A DNA stretch of 64,000 bases. It comes from an uncultured Coriobacteriaceae bacterium (GTDB lineage Bacteria; Actinomycetota; Coriobacteriia; Coriobacteriales; Eggerthellaceae). The position numbers were made by a program, and so were the translations under genes. Below are positions 43,751 through 53,051 of this stretch, piece by piece (position 1 is the stretch's first letter; every line of letters starts with the position of its first letter). The notes beneath the pieces are model-generated. The model searched no databases and was not told where the DNA came from. It saw only the letters and a program-made list of their open reading frames with translations. The stretch lies in contig CASFII010000002.1 in the NCBI GenBank assembly GCA_949294735.1, positions 1 to 64,000 on the forward strand, read 5' to 3'.

Positions 43751-44958
43751 GCGACGAAAAGATGCAACCGCAAGAAACCTCTGAAAACAAGGATGAACTT
43801 GGGGCTACTCAGCAGGCATCAGACACCACTTTGGAAAACACCTCGGAAAATACCTCGGAGCAGCCTCCTTCAGAAGCAACACAAAAACTTCCGGAAGAAC
43901 TACCGCAATGCGAATCTCAAAACGAACCTCAACAACCTGAGCCAACCGCGCAGCAACCAACTGCACCGCAAGGCGTCCCACAACAACCTCCGACTGGAGC
44001 TCCGCAAGTTCCACCCCAGGGATATCCTCAAGGCTACCCGCAGGGTTATCAGCAATACCAACAAGGAGCAGCACAACAAGGCGCACCTCAAGTTCAGTAT
44101 TACTATCCCGCGTACTATCCGGTAAACCAACCGCAAGAGCCTAAGCCAAAAAACACTAAAAAGATTGTACTTATTGTGCTTGGTGTTCTTTTAGTGTTAG
44201 GCCTCGGTGGTTGTGCAAGCTGCGTGGCGCTGACCGCAGGCATGAAGGCTGTGTACCAAGGAATCGAAGACAGCGTCCACCACGACTACGACTACAACCA
44301 TAGCTACGAATACGATTACGACTATGGTTACGATGAGTCGTATGATTATGGCACCGCTCCCACAGGAGCCTTCGACCTTGACACCCTGCTTTATTCCTTC
44401 AGCACGGAAAAGGGTACCTTCGAAAACGGCACTGGTACCGCAGGTATTTATGAAGTAGGAAGCACGGGCGATATTGCCCCAGGTCTTTATCACTTTACTG
44501 GAAGCGACACGCTCGAGGGCTCTATCTATGTTTTCGACTATGATGAGGACTACGCTCAGCTTTATAACAAACCTTATGAGCTACAAGAATCATTGGTTTA
44601 TTTTGGTGGCTATTTCGTAGAACTTGATGAAGGCGACCTTCTTGTGTTCTTGCCAGGAAATGATGGTGCTACGTTCTGTTCCGCCAATGATTATCAGGCT
44701 AAACTACAAGCTCCCTATAGCAACGGTATGTATCGAGTAGGAACCGACATTCCTGCAGGTACCTACCAGATAACTGTTGACACCAATGCTGCAGCTGTCG
44801 CTTCTCAGGAACCTGCGGCCTTCGCTATGTATGAACTTGATTACGATAATGATGATTTCAGAGACATCGCGTATGTTGCCAGCGGAAGCAATCAGACAAT
44901 CACTGTGCAAAATGGTGACTGGTTAGAGTTGTATGCCGCATCAGCAACGCCACAATAA
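43747..44958 (+). CDS. Membrane-anchored protein with Pro/Gln-rich and Tyr/Asp-rich regions
   Basis: Start ATG 43747 overlaps the polyferredoxin stop (ATGA). The 403-residue protein has an acidic then Pro/Gln-rich cytoplasmic part with PQGYPQGYPQGY (about 1-135), one helix (IVLIVLGVLLVLGLGG, about 140-155), a Tyr/Asp-rich stalk (DYDYNHSYEYDYDYGYDES, about 180-200) and an outer part of about 190 residues. The outer part contains two copies of a Y-x-V-G-x-x-I-x-x-G-x-Y pattern: YEVGSTGDIAPGLYHF and YRVGTDIPAGTYQI, so it is probably a tandem beta domain. The role is unknown. Confidence 0.75.
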   Translation: MSDEKMQPQETSENKDELGATQQASDTTLENTSENTSEQPPSEATQKLPEELPQCESQNEPQQPEPTAQQPTAPQGVPQQPPTGAPQVPPQGYPQGYPQGYQQYQQGAAQQGAPQVQYYYPAYYPVNQPQEPKPKNTKKIVLIVLGVLLVLGLGGCASCVALTAGMKAVYQGIEDSVHHDYDYNHSYEYDYDYGYDESYDYGTAPTGAFDLDTLLYSFSTEKGTFENGTGTAGIYEVGSTGDIAPGLYHFTGSDTLEGSIYVFDYDEDYAQLYNKPYELQESLVYFGGYFVELDEGDLLVFLPGNDGATFCSANDYQAKLQAPYSNGMYRVGTDIPAGTYQITVDTNAAAVASQEPAAFAMYELDYDNDDFRDIAYVASGSNQTITVQNGDWLELYAASATPQ

Positions 44959-44984
44959 GACTCGCACTGAAAGGAAACCCTTAG

Positions 44985-45395
44985 ATGACACCTGTTCTGC
45001 CCGAAGACGCTAGCATAGAAGAAATCCGAAACTTTTTTACGGGCGATCGTTTCGCCATGCACGCCGGATGCTCCATCGTCGAAGGCGGAAAGGGACATTC
45101 TATTATTGAATTGGATCTTAAGGATTTCCATCGTAATGCGCTCCAAGGTGTCCAAGGTGGTGCCATCTTTACCCTGGCAGACTTTGCACTTGCAGTTGCT
45201 TGTAATGTAGGGAGTGGCCCCACTGTTTCAGTGTCTCACACCATCGATTTTTATTCAGCTTCCAAGGGAACTAAGCTTATTGCTGAAGCAATGTGTGACA
45301 AAGATGGAAAACGTTTAGCGTTTTACACGGTCAATGTTACCGACGATCTAGGGAAATCTATTGCAAAAATGACCGCTGTTCTTGCGCACGTGTAA
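44985..45395 (+). CDS. PaaI-like hotdog-fold acyl-CoA thioesterase
   Basis: A 136-residue hotdog thioesterase. The signature HRNALQGVQGGAIFTLADFALA contains the active-site Asn/Gly and Asp of the PaaI group, followed by SVSHTIDFYSASKGTKLIAEA. It hydrolyses acyl-CoA, possibly aromatic or medium-chain, and could release acids from the CoA esters made elsewhere in the window. AAAGGAAA precedes ATG 44985. Last gene of the plus-strand run. Confidence 0.88.
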   Translation: MTPVLPEDASIEEIRNFFTGDRFAMHAGCSIVEGGKGHSIIELDLKDFHRNALQGVQGGAIFTLADFALAVACNVGSGPTVSVSHTIDFYSASKGTKLIAEAMCDKDGKRLAFYTVNVTDDLGKSIAKMTAVLAHV

Positions 45396-45448
45396 GCACA
45401 AGAACCCTGGGAACATATTTTTGGGTCGTCTTTGTAGTTCAAGTTGAT

Positions 45449-45639
45449 AGAAGTGCTTGCCCTTGAATCCGAAACAAGTCTGAGCTTCAAATTTAATTTT
45501 TTCAAAACGAAGCGAAGCAGTCCGACGCATAGTGAGAAGCCTTTGGCTTCGAACGGTAGGAGGACGTCGCAGTTGAGGGTTTAAGGGCAAGCACTTCTTA
45601 AATTGTATAAACCCACAAAACACGTCCCCTTTGGGTTTT
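45449..45639 (+). repeat. Structured intergenic element, copy 1
   Basis: Outer arms AGAAGTGCTTGCCCTT (45449-45464) and AAGGGCAAGCACTTCT (45583-45598) are perfectly complementary over 16 bases. The interior shares blocks with copy 2: CTGAGCT, AAGCGAAGCAG, CGCATAG, TGAG and CGAACGGTAG. It also has its own GAAGCC/GGCTTC hairpin. After exactly 24 bases comes CGTCCCCTTTGGGTTTT (45623-45639), whose TGGGTTT pairs with AAACCCA (45609-45615). The element lies between convergent genes, so it is not a leader of either. Confidence 0.75.
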
Positions 45640-45644
45640 GGGGT

Positions 45645-46700
45645 TTAGTTACGGAAGAAGCGGGCAGCATTTTCGTAGAAGATTTTCCGCGCAATGCTGG
45701 TGCCAAATTCGCGTTCTATTAAATTGAACAGGTCAACCACTTTGGTGCAAGGCTCCAACCATGCTGGCACATCAGATCCATCATAGTCGCTTCCAAGCGC
45801 CAGTACTTCTTCACCTGCTGTATTGAGAATATGGTCAACATGACGCAATACGTCACTTGGCGTAGCGTGCCCTGATTCACAAAGAAATCCTTCGAAATAG
45901 TTAAGACCTACTACACCTCCACGCGCAGCAATTTCCTTAAGCTGCCAATCCTTTAAATTCCGAGGATGAGCACATGCGGCAAATGCGTTCGAATGGCTTG
46001 CTGCAAACGGCTTACGTGCAATTTTTAATAGATCTTTGAATCCTTCTTCGTTGAGGTGTGAGACATCTATAGCTATGTTGTTGTCTTCTAAGCTTAGTAC
46101 TACTCGTTTGCCAAACGCGGTCAACCCACCGAATGCCTTACTCCCACTTGCCAGGGCATTCTGGTTATTCCACACAAGCGTTGTCATACGTACACCTGCA
46201 GCAACCATTGCTTCAAAGCGTTCCTCAAACGACGAATCGTCTTCCAAAAATGAAAGCCCTTCGACCGTTAGCATGCCAGCAGTTTTATGTGTAGCAAAAG
46301 CTTCCTCTGCTTCAGTAGAGTTACGCACCACTACAAGCAGATCAGAGCATCGCGCAGCTTCTTCACGCCAGTAGTTAGTTACGCGCCTAAAGAACTGCCA
46401 AGCAGCTTCTCCCTTAAGTTCATCAGGAACGTAGGCGGCAAAACACTGACACCAATGGAAGTTTTGCATGCTGTTTAGGGAAAGATGGGCTTCGTTATCT
46501 TGCAAACTACTCATCCGTACAGCAGGAACGCTTGCGTCGCGTTCTGCGAATCCTCCCGGCAGCGAAAAATCGCCATGCAGAGCAAGTCTATCAAGCGTGT
46601 CGCAGTGAAGGTCGAATACACGGATCTTGTTTTCAGCTAGCTTTCCCATCTGAGATCCATCTTTCTCTTCAATCCGTGAATATTTCAGCAGCTCGTCCAT
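45645..46700 (-). CDS. Membrane dipeptidase family (M19) peptidase
   Basis: A zinc dipeptidase of the renal-dipeptidase family, 351 residues. Metal ligands and signatures: FDLHCDTLDRL (HxD), the bridging Glu in MLTVEGLSFLEDD, DVSHLNEEG, ASHSNAFAACAHPRNL and LGSDYDG. It has no signal peptide, so it is probably cytoplasmic. Family members cleave dipeptides, often with a D- or dehydro-residue at the second position. It starts four bases after the stop of the DMT transporter gene. Confidence 0.9.
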   Translation of the reverse strand: MDELLKYSRIEEKDGSQMGKLAENKIRVFDLHCDTLDRLALHGDFSLPGGFAERDASVPAVRMSSLQDNEAHLSLNSMQNFHWCQCFAAYVPDELKGEAAWQFFRRVTNYWREEAARCSDLLVVVRNSTEAEEAFATHKTAGMLTVEGLSFLEDDSSFEERFEAMVAAGVRMTTLVWNNQNALASGSKAFGGLTAFGKRVVLSLEDNNIAIDVSHLNEEGFKDLLKIARKPFAASHSNAFAACAHPRNLKDWQLKEIAARGGVVGLNYFEGFLCESGHATPSDVLRHVDHILNTAGEEVLALGSDYDGSDVPAWLEPCTKVVDLFNLIEREFGTSIARKIFYENAARFFRN

Positions 46701-46704
46701 GATG

Positions 46705-47640
46705 CTACCTGCTCACTTCTTCATTACGTAAGGGTTTTTCTACCGTAACAAGAAAAATCATAGCTATCATCAGCACAAACCCTAACCAGTCCCAAACTGA
46801 AAAGGCAGTGCCCAGCCAGAGTGCCGACAAAACAGTTGCCGCCAAAGGCTCAACGGCTCCCAGTAAACTTCCCTTTACTGAACCAACAATGGAGACTCCG
46901 TGCAAATAGAGAGCAAAGGCAGCAAAGGTACCAAACAGGACAATGATTCCCAATACCACGAAAGCCTGCCAGTCAAGTTCAGCAGGAAGAGTGGACATCC
47001 CAAAAGCACCTTCGGCAATGCAGACAACTACCGCAACTAAACCGCCTAAAAACATCCCTATACCCGTTACTGAAAGACTTCCCCATCGCTCAAACAATCG
47101 CTTCGGATACATAATGTAAAGTGCGACCGTCATACCGTTAATAATGCCCCACACCAGCCCCTCAAAAGACATATTCAACGTCCCCACATCTCCTTGTGTG
47201 GCGATAAACCATACGGAAACCATGGCAGCAAAAAGTCCTAAGATTTCACGCATCTGCGGTAAGGTGCGCCCGAACAGACACGTAGCAAGCATAGTAAACA
47301 CAATACCGGTACTTTGTAGAACAGTTGCGGTTCCCGCATTAGTAAACCCAACCGAAGTTACGTAGGTAAACTGACAGAGAAAAAGCCCACCCATACCAAA
47401 AATGCAGAGCTGTCTGACCGTTTCTTTTTCGGCAAACATACGTCGAAGCTGCTCAGGTTGACGCAACATAAGAACAATCAGAAACAGAACGCCGGCACCC
47501 AACATACGAAATGCCGTAATGAAGCTTGGTGATATCTCGTATCCTTCAAGCAAAAACTGTGCACAAGCCCCAGATAGCCCCCATAAAGAAGCGCCGACAA
47601 GCGCCGCAAGTACACCTTGTTTCATACGCTTTGAACTCAT
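46705..47640 (-). CDS. DMT/EamA-family transporter
   Basis: A ten-helix drug/metabolite transporter of 311 residues with two EamA repeats, the second starting near GLVWGIINGMTVALYI. The N-terminus GVLAALVGASLWGLSGACAQFLLEGYEI is close to that of the fusion protein at 51342-52907, so the two are paralogues. Such proteins export amino acids, nucleosides or other metabolites; the cargo is unknown. Its start overlaps the mfd stop (ATGA), linking it to the mfd transcript. Confidence 0.9.
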   Translation of the reverse strand: MSSKRMKQGVLAALVGASLWGLSGACAQFLLEGYEISPSFITAFRMLGAGVLFLIVLMLRQPEQLRRMFAEKETVRQLCIFGMGGLFLCQFTYVTSVGFTNAGTATVLQSTGIVFTMLATCLFGRTLPQMREILGLFAAMVSVWFIATQGDVGTLNMSFEGLVWGIINGMTVALYIMYPKRLFERWGSLSVTGIGMFLGGLVAVVVCIAEGAFGMSTLPAELDWQAFVVLGIIVLFGTFAAFALYLHGVSIVGSVKGSLLGAVEPLAATVLSALWLGTAFSVWDWLGFVLMIAMIFLVTVEKPLRNEEVSR

Positions 47641-50600
47641 GAGGAAGTATCACTCTCTTCCCCTGATTCCTTGAGGTCTACACCGAGCATACTGCAAAGA
47701 AATTCAAACACCGGCTTAAAAAGACTGTCGCCACGAGAAGAATCAAGTTTGAAATAACGCAGTGGAAGGTTCAAACGGCGCTTTTCAGTAAGATACCGAC
47801 CACCTGCACGGCGAAGCTCTGTCATGCGGGTCTTGGGAACCGCAAGTGGCTCTACTACCAGTTTTCCGCCCGTAGCTGAAACAGTTTTGATATGGTACTC
47901 GTTGGCCAAAGCGCGAATACGAGCCTTGTCAAGCAAGTTCTTCGCTGCTTTTGGCATATCGGGACGTTTGGACTGCAAATCAGCACGAATTGCTTCAACC
48001 TCATCCATCTGTGCAGCACTTGCAATTTTGCGATACCACAACACTCGCTCATCTGCGTCTGGAACATATTCTTCTGGAAGATAGGTGTGTCCTGGCAAAT
48101 TGACGGTAATGTCAGATAAAGCCGGAGGCAGCGTATCAAGGGCTTTTGTATCACCTTCACGAGTAGCATTTACCGCTTGTGCCAACATTTGCGCAAAGAG
48201 ATCAAAGCCAACTGCTGACATATTCCCGCTTTGCTCTGCGCCCAAAATACTCCCCGCACCACGTATTTCCAGGTCACGCATGGCTATACGCATACCGCTT
48301 CCCAGTTCTTGGTGCTCATTCAAAGCGGTCAGACGAGCCGTTGCTTCTTCGGTAAGCGGAATCTGCTCAGGGAACATGAAGTAGGCATACGCCTGCGTGG
48401 AAGAGCGTCCTACCCTACCCTTGAGCTGATACATCTGCGCCAAGCCCAAACGCTGAGAATCCTCAATAATGAGCGTGTTGGTATGTGGATTATCGATGCC
48501 GCTTTCAATAATGGTGGTAGCCACCAACACATCCAGTTCACCAGCACTGAAATCTTCCATAACGCGTTCTAGCTGGTCTTTGCTCATTTGACCATGAGCA
48601 ACACCTATTCGCGCCTCACCAGCTGCCGCTTGCACCCGCGCAACTGCTTCATCTATGGAACGAACCCTATTACTTACGTAATAAACTTGACCCTTGCGCG
48701 CCAGCTCACGGCGAATGGCAGCGCTTACTACATCAGGATCCCATTCGCCTACATGAACTTCAACAGGCCGCCTGTCGTCAGGAGGCGTCATAATGAGACT
48801 CATGTCGCGCACACCCGAAAGCGACATTTGCATGGTACGCGGAATAGGAGTAGCCGAAAGCGTCAAAACATCAATGCTCTCACGTAGGTTCTTTAGCTGC
48901 TCTTTATGACCAACACCAAAACGCTGCTCCTCATCAATAATTACCAGACCCAAATCATGTGGGTTTACATCACGAGAAAGCAGGCGGTGCGTTCCAACGA
49001 GTACCTGAACACTACCATCCTCAAAGCCCGCAAGAGAGGCTGCCTGCTGAGCAGGAGTTCGAAAACGCGAAAGAACTTCCACGCGAACACCAAAAGGCTC
49101 AAAGCGCTCACGGAAGTTAGTAAAGTGCTGCTGCGCCAGAATGGTGGTAGGACAAAGTACCATGACTTGCTTTTTGTCTTGCGTCGCCTTAAACGCAGCA
49201 CGGAGAGCCACCTCCGTTTTCCCAAAACCAACGTCACCGCAAATTAGACGATCCATTGGGCGAGAAGATTGCATGTCTGCTTTTACATCCGCAATAGCAG
49301 CAAGTTGATCGGGTGTTTCTTGATACGGAAATGCTTCTTCCATTTCGCGCTGCCAGAGAGTATCCGCGCTAAAGCGGAAACCCTGTGTCGCAGCACGCCG
49401 CGCATATACATCTACCAGGTCAAACGCCAACTTCTTCGTAGCTTTACGCGCGCGAGCGGTTGCGCGAGACCAGTCTGAAGTATTCAAACGCGTCAAACGC
49501 GGACTTGCACCTTCTGGACCAACGTAGCGTGTAACCCTGTCTAGCTGTTCTACAGGTACAAAAAGCTTATCGCCTTCGGCGTATTCCAAAAGCAAATAGT
49601 CACGTGCGGTTCCGTCAATTTCCTGGCGGACAAGTTCTTTGAAATAAGCAACACCATGCGCTGCATGAACTACATAATCACCTGGCTTATAAGGGAAGGT
49701 GATTTCTGTGATATCAATACGCCTACGCGTGCGAGAAGCAGTTTGTGCTCCTTGGGTGTCTGACAAAGAAACCAGAGCCAGTTTTGCCTTGGGAATAATC
49801 ATTCCTAAGGGAATATCGGTATCTACAACGTTCACCACGTTTTTGCGCAAACGCCGTTTCGCTGCTCCAGGAGTTTCTTCTGAGGCTGGGGCATCTTTGT
49901 CCTGCGACACTTCATCTAAGACATCCAAGACTTCTTGAAACGTCAAACCATGGTCAAGGAGCGAAAGCTTCATATCTTGGCGCGCCCTGAAGTTTGGGGC
50001 AGAAAGTACGGTGGTAAAACCACCTTGCACCAAACTTATGAGCTTGCCATACAACTTTTCAGGGTGTCCCGCTACATCTACGCGCTTGACCGGTAATTCA
50101 CTATCAAGCGTTGTTCCTGCCTGCATCAGCGAAACATAGGTAGCTCTCTGTCCCGAACCGAATGAAAGCTCGGTTGGTTCCGCATACAAGCCAGCTACTG
50201 GGATGCCTGACCCCTTTGCTCTTCCAACAATTTCGTCATAAGCATGAAGGGCGTCATCAAAAAGGGAGCGCGGCTCTAAGAGCACCGAAAGCACTTGCTT
50301 CGAAGCATACGCGCCCAAGGTGGTAGTTTTCGAGTATAGATAAGGAAGCAGCATATCTGCTCCATCGAACCGCAACCCACCCGACAGCTTTTCAAGCGCG
50401 TCGCGCAGCACCGGATTAGTCTGCGAGGGACGCTCGAGCTTTTCCCTCGCTCGAACCAAGGCGGTTTTCGAACAGGAATATTCCACCACGGGAAATATTT
50501 CTACCTGAGAAAGTGAAGAGATAGTTTGCCCTGTTGAGGGGATTATGCGCCTAATTTCGTCAAGCTCATCACCGAAAAAGTCAAGACGAACGGGATATAC

Positions 50601-51203
50601 CAAATTGCCAGGAAAGACATCTATGGTGCCGCCACGGACACAGAAGGTCCCTTTTCCGTCTAATTCGCCAGAATTAACGTAACCTCGTTCTTCTAACACT
50701 TGCACTAAATCTTCGAGGCCTTCGATTTTTGCCATAAGCGAAGACCCTCGCATATCCGCAAGTTCTTCCCCTACTGTCAGAACCAAAGGATCACAGACAC
50801 CTGCAGAGGCAGGAGCCAAGGTTCGCAACAGAGATCGAGCACTCGCCACCACAATGCAAGGTCTTCCCTGCCCTAGCGCATAAGCTGCTTCCATTCTCCG
50901 AGCTATTTCAGAGGGGTCTGAAGCCTTAGGAGTAAAGGGATAATCGCTTCTTTCGGGAAAACGAAGTACCACTTCATCGCCAACATAGGCGGCCAGATTT
51001 CGTGCAAAGGTGGTAGCAGCATCTTCCCCGGCAATCACCACGAGGGTTGCCTGTGGTTTATGAGTAAAACGAGCAGCTACCAATAAAGGACGGGCAGAAG
51101 CAGCCACGCCCAAACTAGCATCCTCACCCTTATCCAAAGCACCCCAAAACCCTTCGAGGGCCTCGGACTTTTCAAGCGTGAATGTGAGCGAATCTATGAG
51201 CAC
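47637..51203 (-). CDS. mfd: Transcription-repair coupling factor Mfd
   Basis: Mfd removes stalled RNA polymerase and recruits UvrA. The 1188-residue chain has the UvrB-like N-terminal module, the RNAP-interaction domain (YVVHAAHGVAYFKELV), RecG-like helicase motifs (CGDVGFGKTEVALRA, VIIDEEQRFGVGHKE, TLSATPIPRTM), the TRG region and the C-terminal autoinhibitory domain. I choose GTG 51203 (MLIDSLTF) with GAAAGG six bases upstream; a TTG at 51260 would add 19 residues without a site. uvrA lies two genes upstream. Confidence 0.95.
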   Translation of the reverse strand: MLIDSLTFTLEKSEALEGFWGALDKGEDASLGVAASARPLLVAARFTHKPQATLVVIAGEDAATTFARNLAAYVGDEVVLRFPERSDYPFTPKASDPSEIARRMEAAYALGQGRPCIVVASARSLLRTLAPASAGVCDPLVLTVGEELADMRGSSLMAKIEGLEDLVQVLEERGYVNSGELDGKGTFCVRGGTIDVFPGNLVYPVRLDFFGDELDEIRRIIPSTGQTISSLSQVEIFPVVEYSCSKTALVRAREKLERPSQTNPVLRDALEKLSGGLRFDGADMLLPYLYSKTTTLGAYASKQVLSVLLEPRSLFDDALHAYDEIVGRAKGSGIPVAGLYAEPTELSFGSGQRATYVSLMQAGTTLDSELPVKRVDVAGHPEKLYGKLISLVQGGFTTVLSAPNFRARQDMKLSLLDHGLTFQEVLDVLDEVSQDKDAPASEETPGAAKRRLRKNVVNVVDTDIPLGMIIPKAKLALVSLSDTQGAQTASRTRRRIDITEITFPYKPGDYVVHAAHGVAYFKELVRQEIDGTARDYLLLEYAEGDKLFVPVEQLDRVTRYVGPEGASPRLTRLNTSDWSRATARARKATKKLAFDLVDVYARRAATQGFRFSADTLWQREMEEAFPYQETPDQLAAIADVKADMQSSRPMDRLICGDVGFGKTEVALRAAFKATQDKKQVMVLCPTTILAQQHFTNFRERFEPFGVRVEVLSRFRTPAQQAASLAGFEDGSVQVLVGTHRLLSRDVNPHDLGLVIIDEEQRFGVGHKEQLKNLRESIDVLTLSATPIPRTMQMSLSGVRDMSLIMTPPDDRRPVEVHVGEWDPDVVSAAIRRELARKGQVYYVSNRVRSIDEAVARVQAAAGEARIGVAHGQMSKDQLERVMEDFSAGELDVLVATTIIESGIDNPHTNTLIIEDSQRLGLAQMYQLKGRVGRSSTQAYAYFMFPEQIPLTEEATARLTALNEHQELGSGMRIAMRDLEIRGAGSILGAEQSGNMSAVGFDLFAQMLAQAVNATREGDTKALDTLPPALSDITVNLPGHTYLPEEYVPDADERVLWYRKIASAAQMDEVEAIRADLQSKRPDMPKAAKNLLDKARIRALANEYHIKTVSATGGKLVVEPLAVPKTRMTELRRAGGRYLTEKRRLNLPLRYFKLDSSRGDSLFKPVFEFLCSMLGVDLKESGEESDTSS

Positions 51204-51341
51204 AGGTAGCCTTTCATATTGCAGCACGAAAAGCCGCGAATCTTCTTTTTGCCGAAGCAAAAAGCGCGATAGCGGCTGGGGAAAATTATAGCAAGACTAA
51301 ACAGATGGCGCGAATAGCTTAGGCGACATGAAATCGGAAAC

Positions 51342-52907
51342 CTATAGGAGCTTTTCGAACGCTATGCGTCGCTTCTGATGTTCGAAGACATCGCGAATAG
51401 TTACTACACCACAGCGTTTATAGCCATCTTTTTCGAGCAGTTTATGCATGGGAATATTAAGTTCATACGTATCAGCTCGTAAGCTTTTTCGTCCTGCTTT
51501 TCGCGCAATGTTTTCCGCTCTATCAAGGACAAACATACCAACACCACGACGACGCGCCTTTACGTGTACAGAAACCCAACGCAGCTCTGCATAAGGTTGC
51601 GGTTCCTCAAAAGTGTCTGTAAGCCATTCGCCGTCTATGCCTCGCTGGTACACCTTATCGGGAGAAAAACCGACGGCGAAGCACGCAATTGGTCTTCCTT
51701 TGATGTCTTCAATAAGATAGGTACTTCCCGCATTGATACTTTTCATGAGACGGCGTGGAGAAGGGTATTTCTTCCTACCTTCATCAATTCCCAGCTTCGC
51801 AAAGGTATCATGCGCCATATCTAAAAGTGCCGAAACGGTTTCGTAGTCTTCCCTGGTAGCGCGCCTGTCACGGTAGTAACCCAGCATGGAAGCGCGACCA
51901 GCAAACATCGGCGTATCGTCAAAGTCAACACCATACGCAATAGCAGGCTCTCCAAGATAGCGATCCGATTTGGTAGGGGTAGGTTCGACCGCCTCCTCGG
52001 TGCTTCCCGCCACCAGAATAATCATGATAAGTACGAAGGCACACCCAGCGATATCCCAGATGCTTGCATCGTTATGAAGCCACACAATGCCAATAACCAG
52101 CGCAGAAACGGGCTCCATGGCAGACAACATACCTGCTCGAACGGGACCTGCATCCTTTACACCCTGCAAATATAAAAGGTACGCCAGAAAAGTGCCCACC
52201 AGAACGAGTGCTATAAGCGCAGCAATGGCACCTGGGGAAAGTTCAAACTGCATTTCCCAGGGACGCACGGCTGCAGCCATCAGAACACCGCCCGTTAACA
52301 TGGCAAGGCCCGTAACAACCATAGAACCCCATTTCACCAACACCCGTGCTGGCATAAGGGTATAGAATGCTAAACCAAATGAAGCAATGAGCCCCCACAT
52401 AAGTCCTGCTGGCGAAATTGAAAGACTTGAAAAATCGCCTTGCGTTGCAATGCAGATAACGCCCGCAAGCGCACACACAAGCCCCGCAATTTCTTTTACA
52501 TTGGGAGCCCGCTTAACGCGCAAGCAGCTATACACCATAATGATGATGAGCCCGAACTCTTGAAGCACTGTTGCTGTGCCTGCATTCGTATTCGAAATGG
52601 TGAAAAGATAACTTACTTGGCTCAGTACGACGCCCAAAACCGCAAATCCGACAATTTGCGCCAACGATCGTGTGTCGCGAAATACCGCAAAGAGCGCCTT
52701 GCGTTGGCTGAACAAAGCTACCGGAAGAAAAACTGCTGCCGCAATGGCCAATCGAACGCACGTAACCCAAAGTGCGGGAATGTCATAGGTGTTCATCAAA
52801 AGCTGAGCGCAGGTACCAGAAAAACCCCAGAAGGTACCACCTAAAAGTGCACAAATTACGCCACGCTTTACGTGCTTTCCTTGCATTGCTGTTGCTGCGT
52901 CAGCCAA
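51342..52907 (-). CDS. DMT/EamA transporter fused to a GNAT acetyltransferase domain
   Basis: One uninterrupted 521-residue frame. Residues about 15-300 form a ten-helix EamA transporter (GVICALLGGTFWGFSGTCAQLL at the start) paralogous to the neighbour at 46705. After a linker with EEAVEPTPTKSD, residues about 320-521 form a GNAT-like domain: AELRWVSVHVKARRRGVGMFV carries the acetyl-CoA loop R-x-x-G-x-G, followed by LRADTYELNIPMHKLLEKDGY. The start is TTG 52907 with GGAG upstream. The fusion suggests coupling of modification to transport; both substrates are unknown. Confidence 0.85.
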   Translation of the reverse strand: MADAATAMQGKHVKRGVICALLGGTFWGFSGTCAQLLMNTYDIPALWVTCVRLAIAAAVFLPVALFSQRKALFAVFRDTRSLAQIVGFAVLGVVLSQVSYLFTISNTNAGTATVLQEFGLIIIMVYSCLRVKRAPNVKEIAGLVCALAGVICIATQGDFSSLSISPAGLMWGLIASFGLAFYTLMPARVLVKWGSMVVTGLAMLTGGVLMAAAVRPWEMQFELSPGAIAALIALVLVGTFLAYLLYLQGVKDAGPVRAGMLSAMEPVSALVIGIVWLHNDASIWDIAGCAFVLIMIILVAGSTEEAVEPTPTKSDRYLGEPAIAYGVDFDDTPMFAGRASMLGYYRDRRATREDYETVSALLDMAHDTFAKLGIDEGRKKYPSPRRLMKSINAGSTYLIEDIKGRPIACFAVGFSPDKVYQRGIDGEWLTDTFEEPQPYAELRWVSVHVKARRRGVGMFVLDRAENIARKAGRKSLRADTYELNIPMHKLLEKDGYKRCGVVTIRDVFEHQKRRIAFEKLL

Positions 52908-53018
52908 GCCTACTCCGCTCTAACAAAACCTGCACACCGAGGCGCATTGTGTCATAGCCTTCGAAGTTTCGAAAGAGGTCAAGCGGCAAAAGCACTCCAA
53001 CAACAGATGACAGGCAAT

Positions 53019-53048
53019 AAACCCAAAAGGGACGTGTCTTTTGGGTTT
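53019..53048. repeat. Perfect AAACCCAAAAG/CTTTTGGGTTT hairpin after uvrA
   Basis: AAACCCAAAAG (53019-53029) and CTTTTGGGTTT (53038-53048) form an 11-bp stem with loop GGACGTGT. It starts four bases past the uvrA stop on the minus strand and probably ends that transcript. It is the cleanest member of the CCCAAA/GGGACGT hairpin family. Confidence 0.75.
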
Positions 53049-53051
53049 GGC

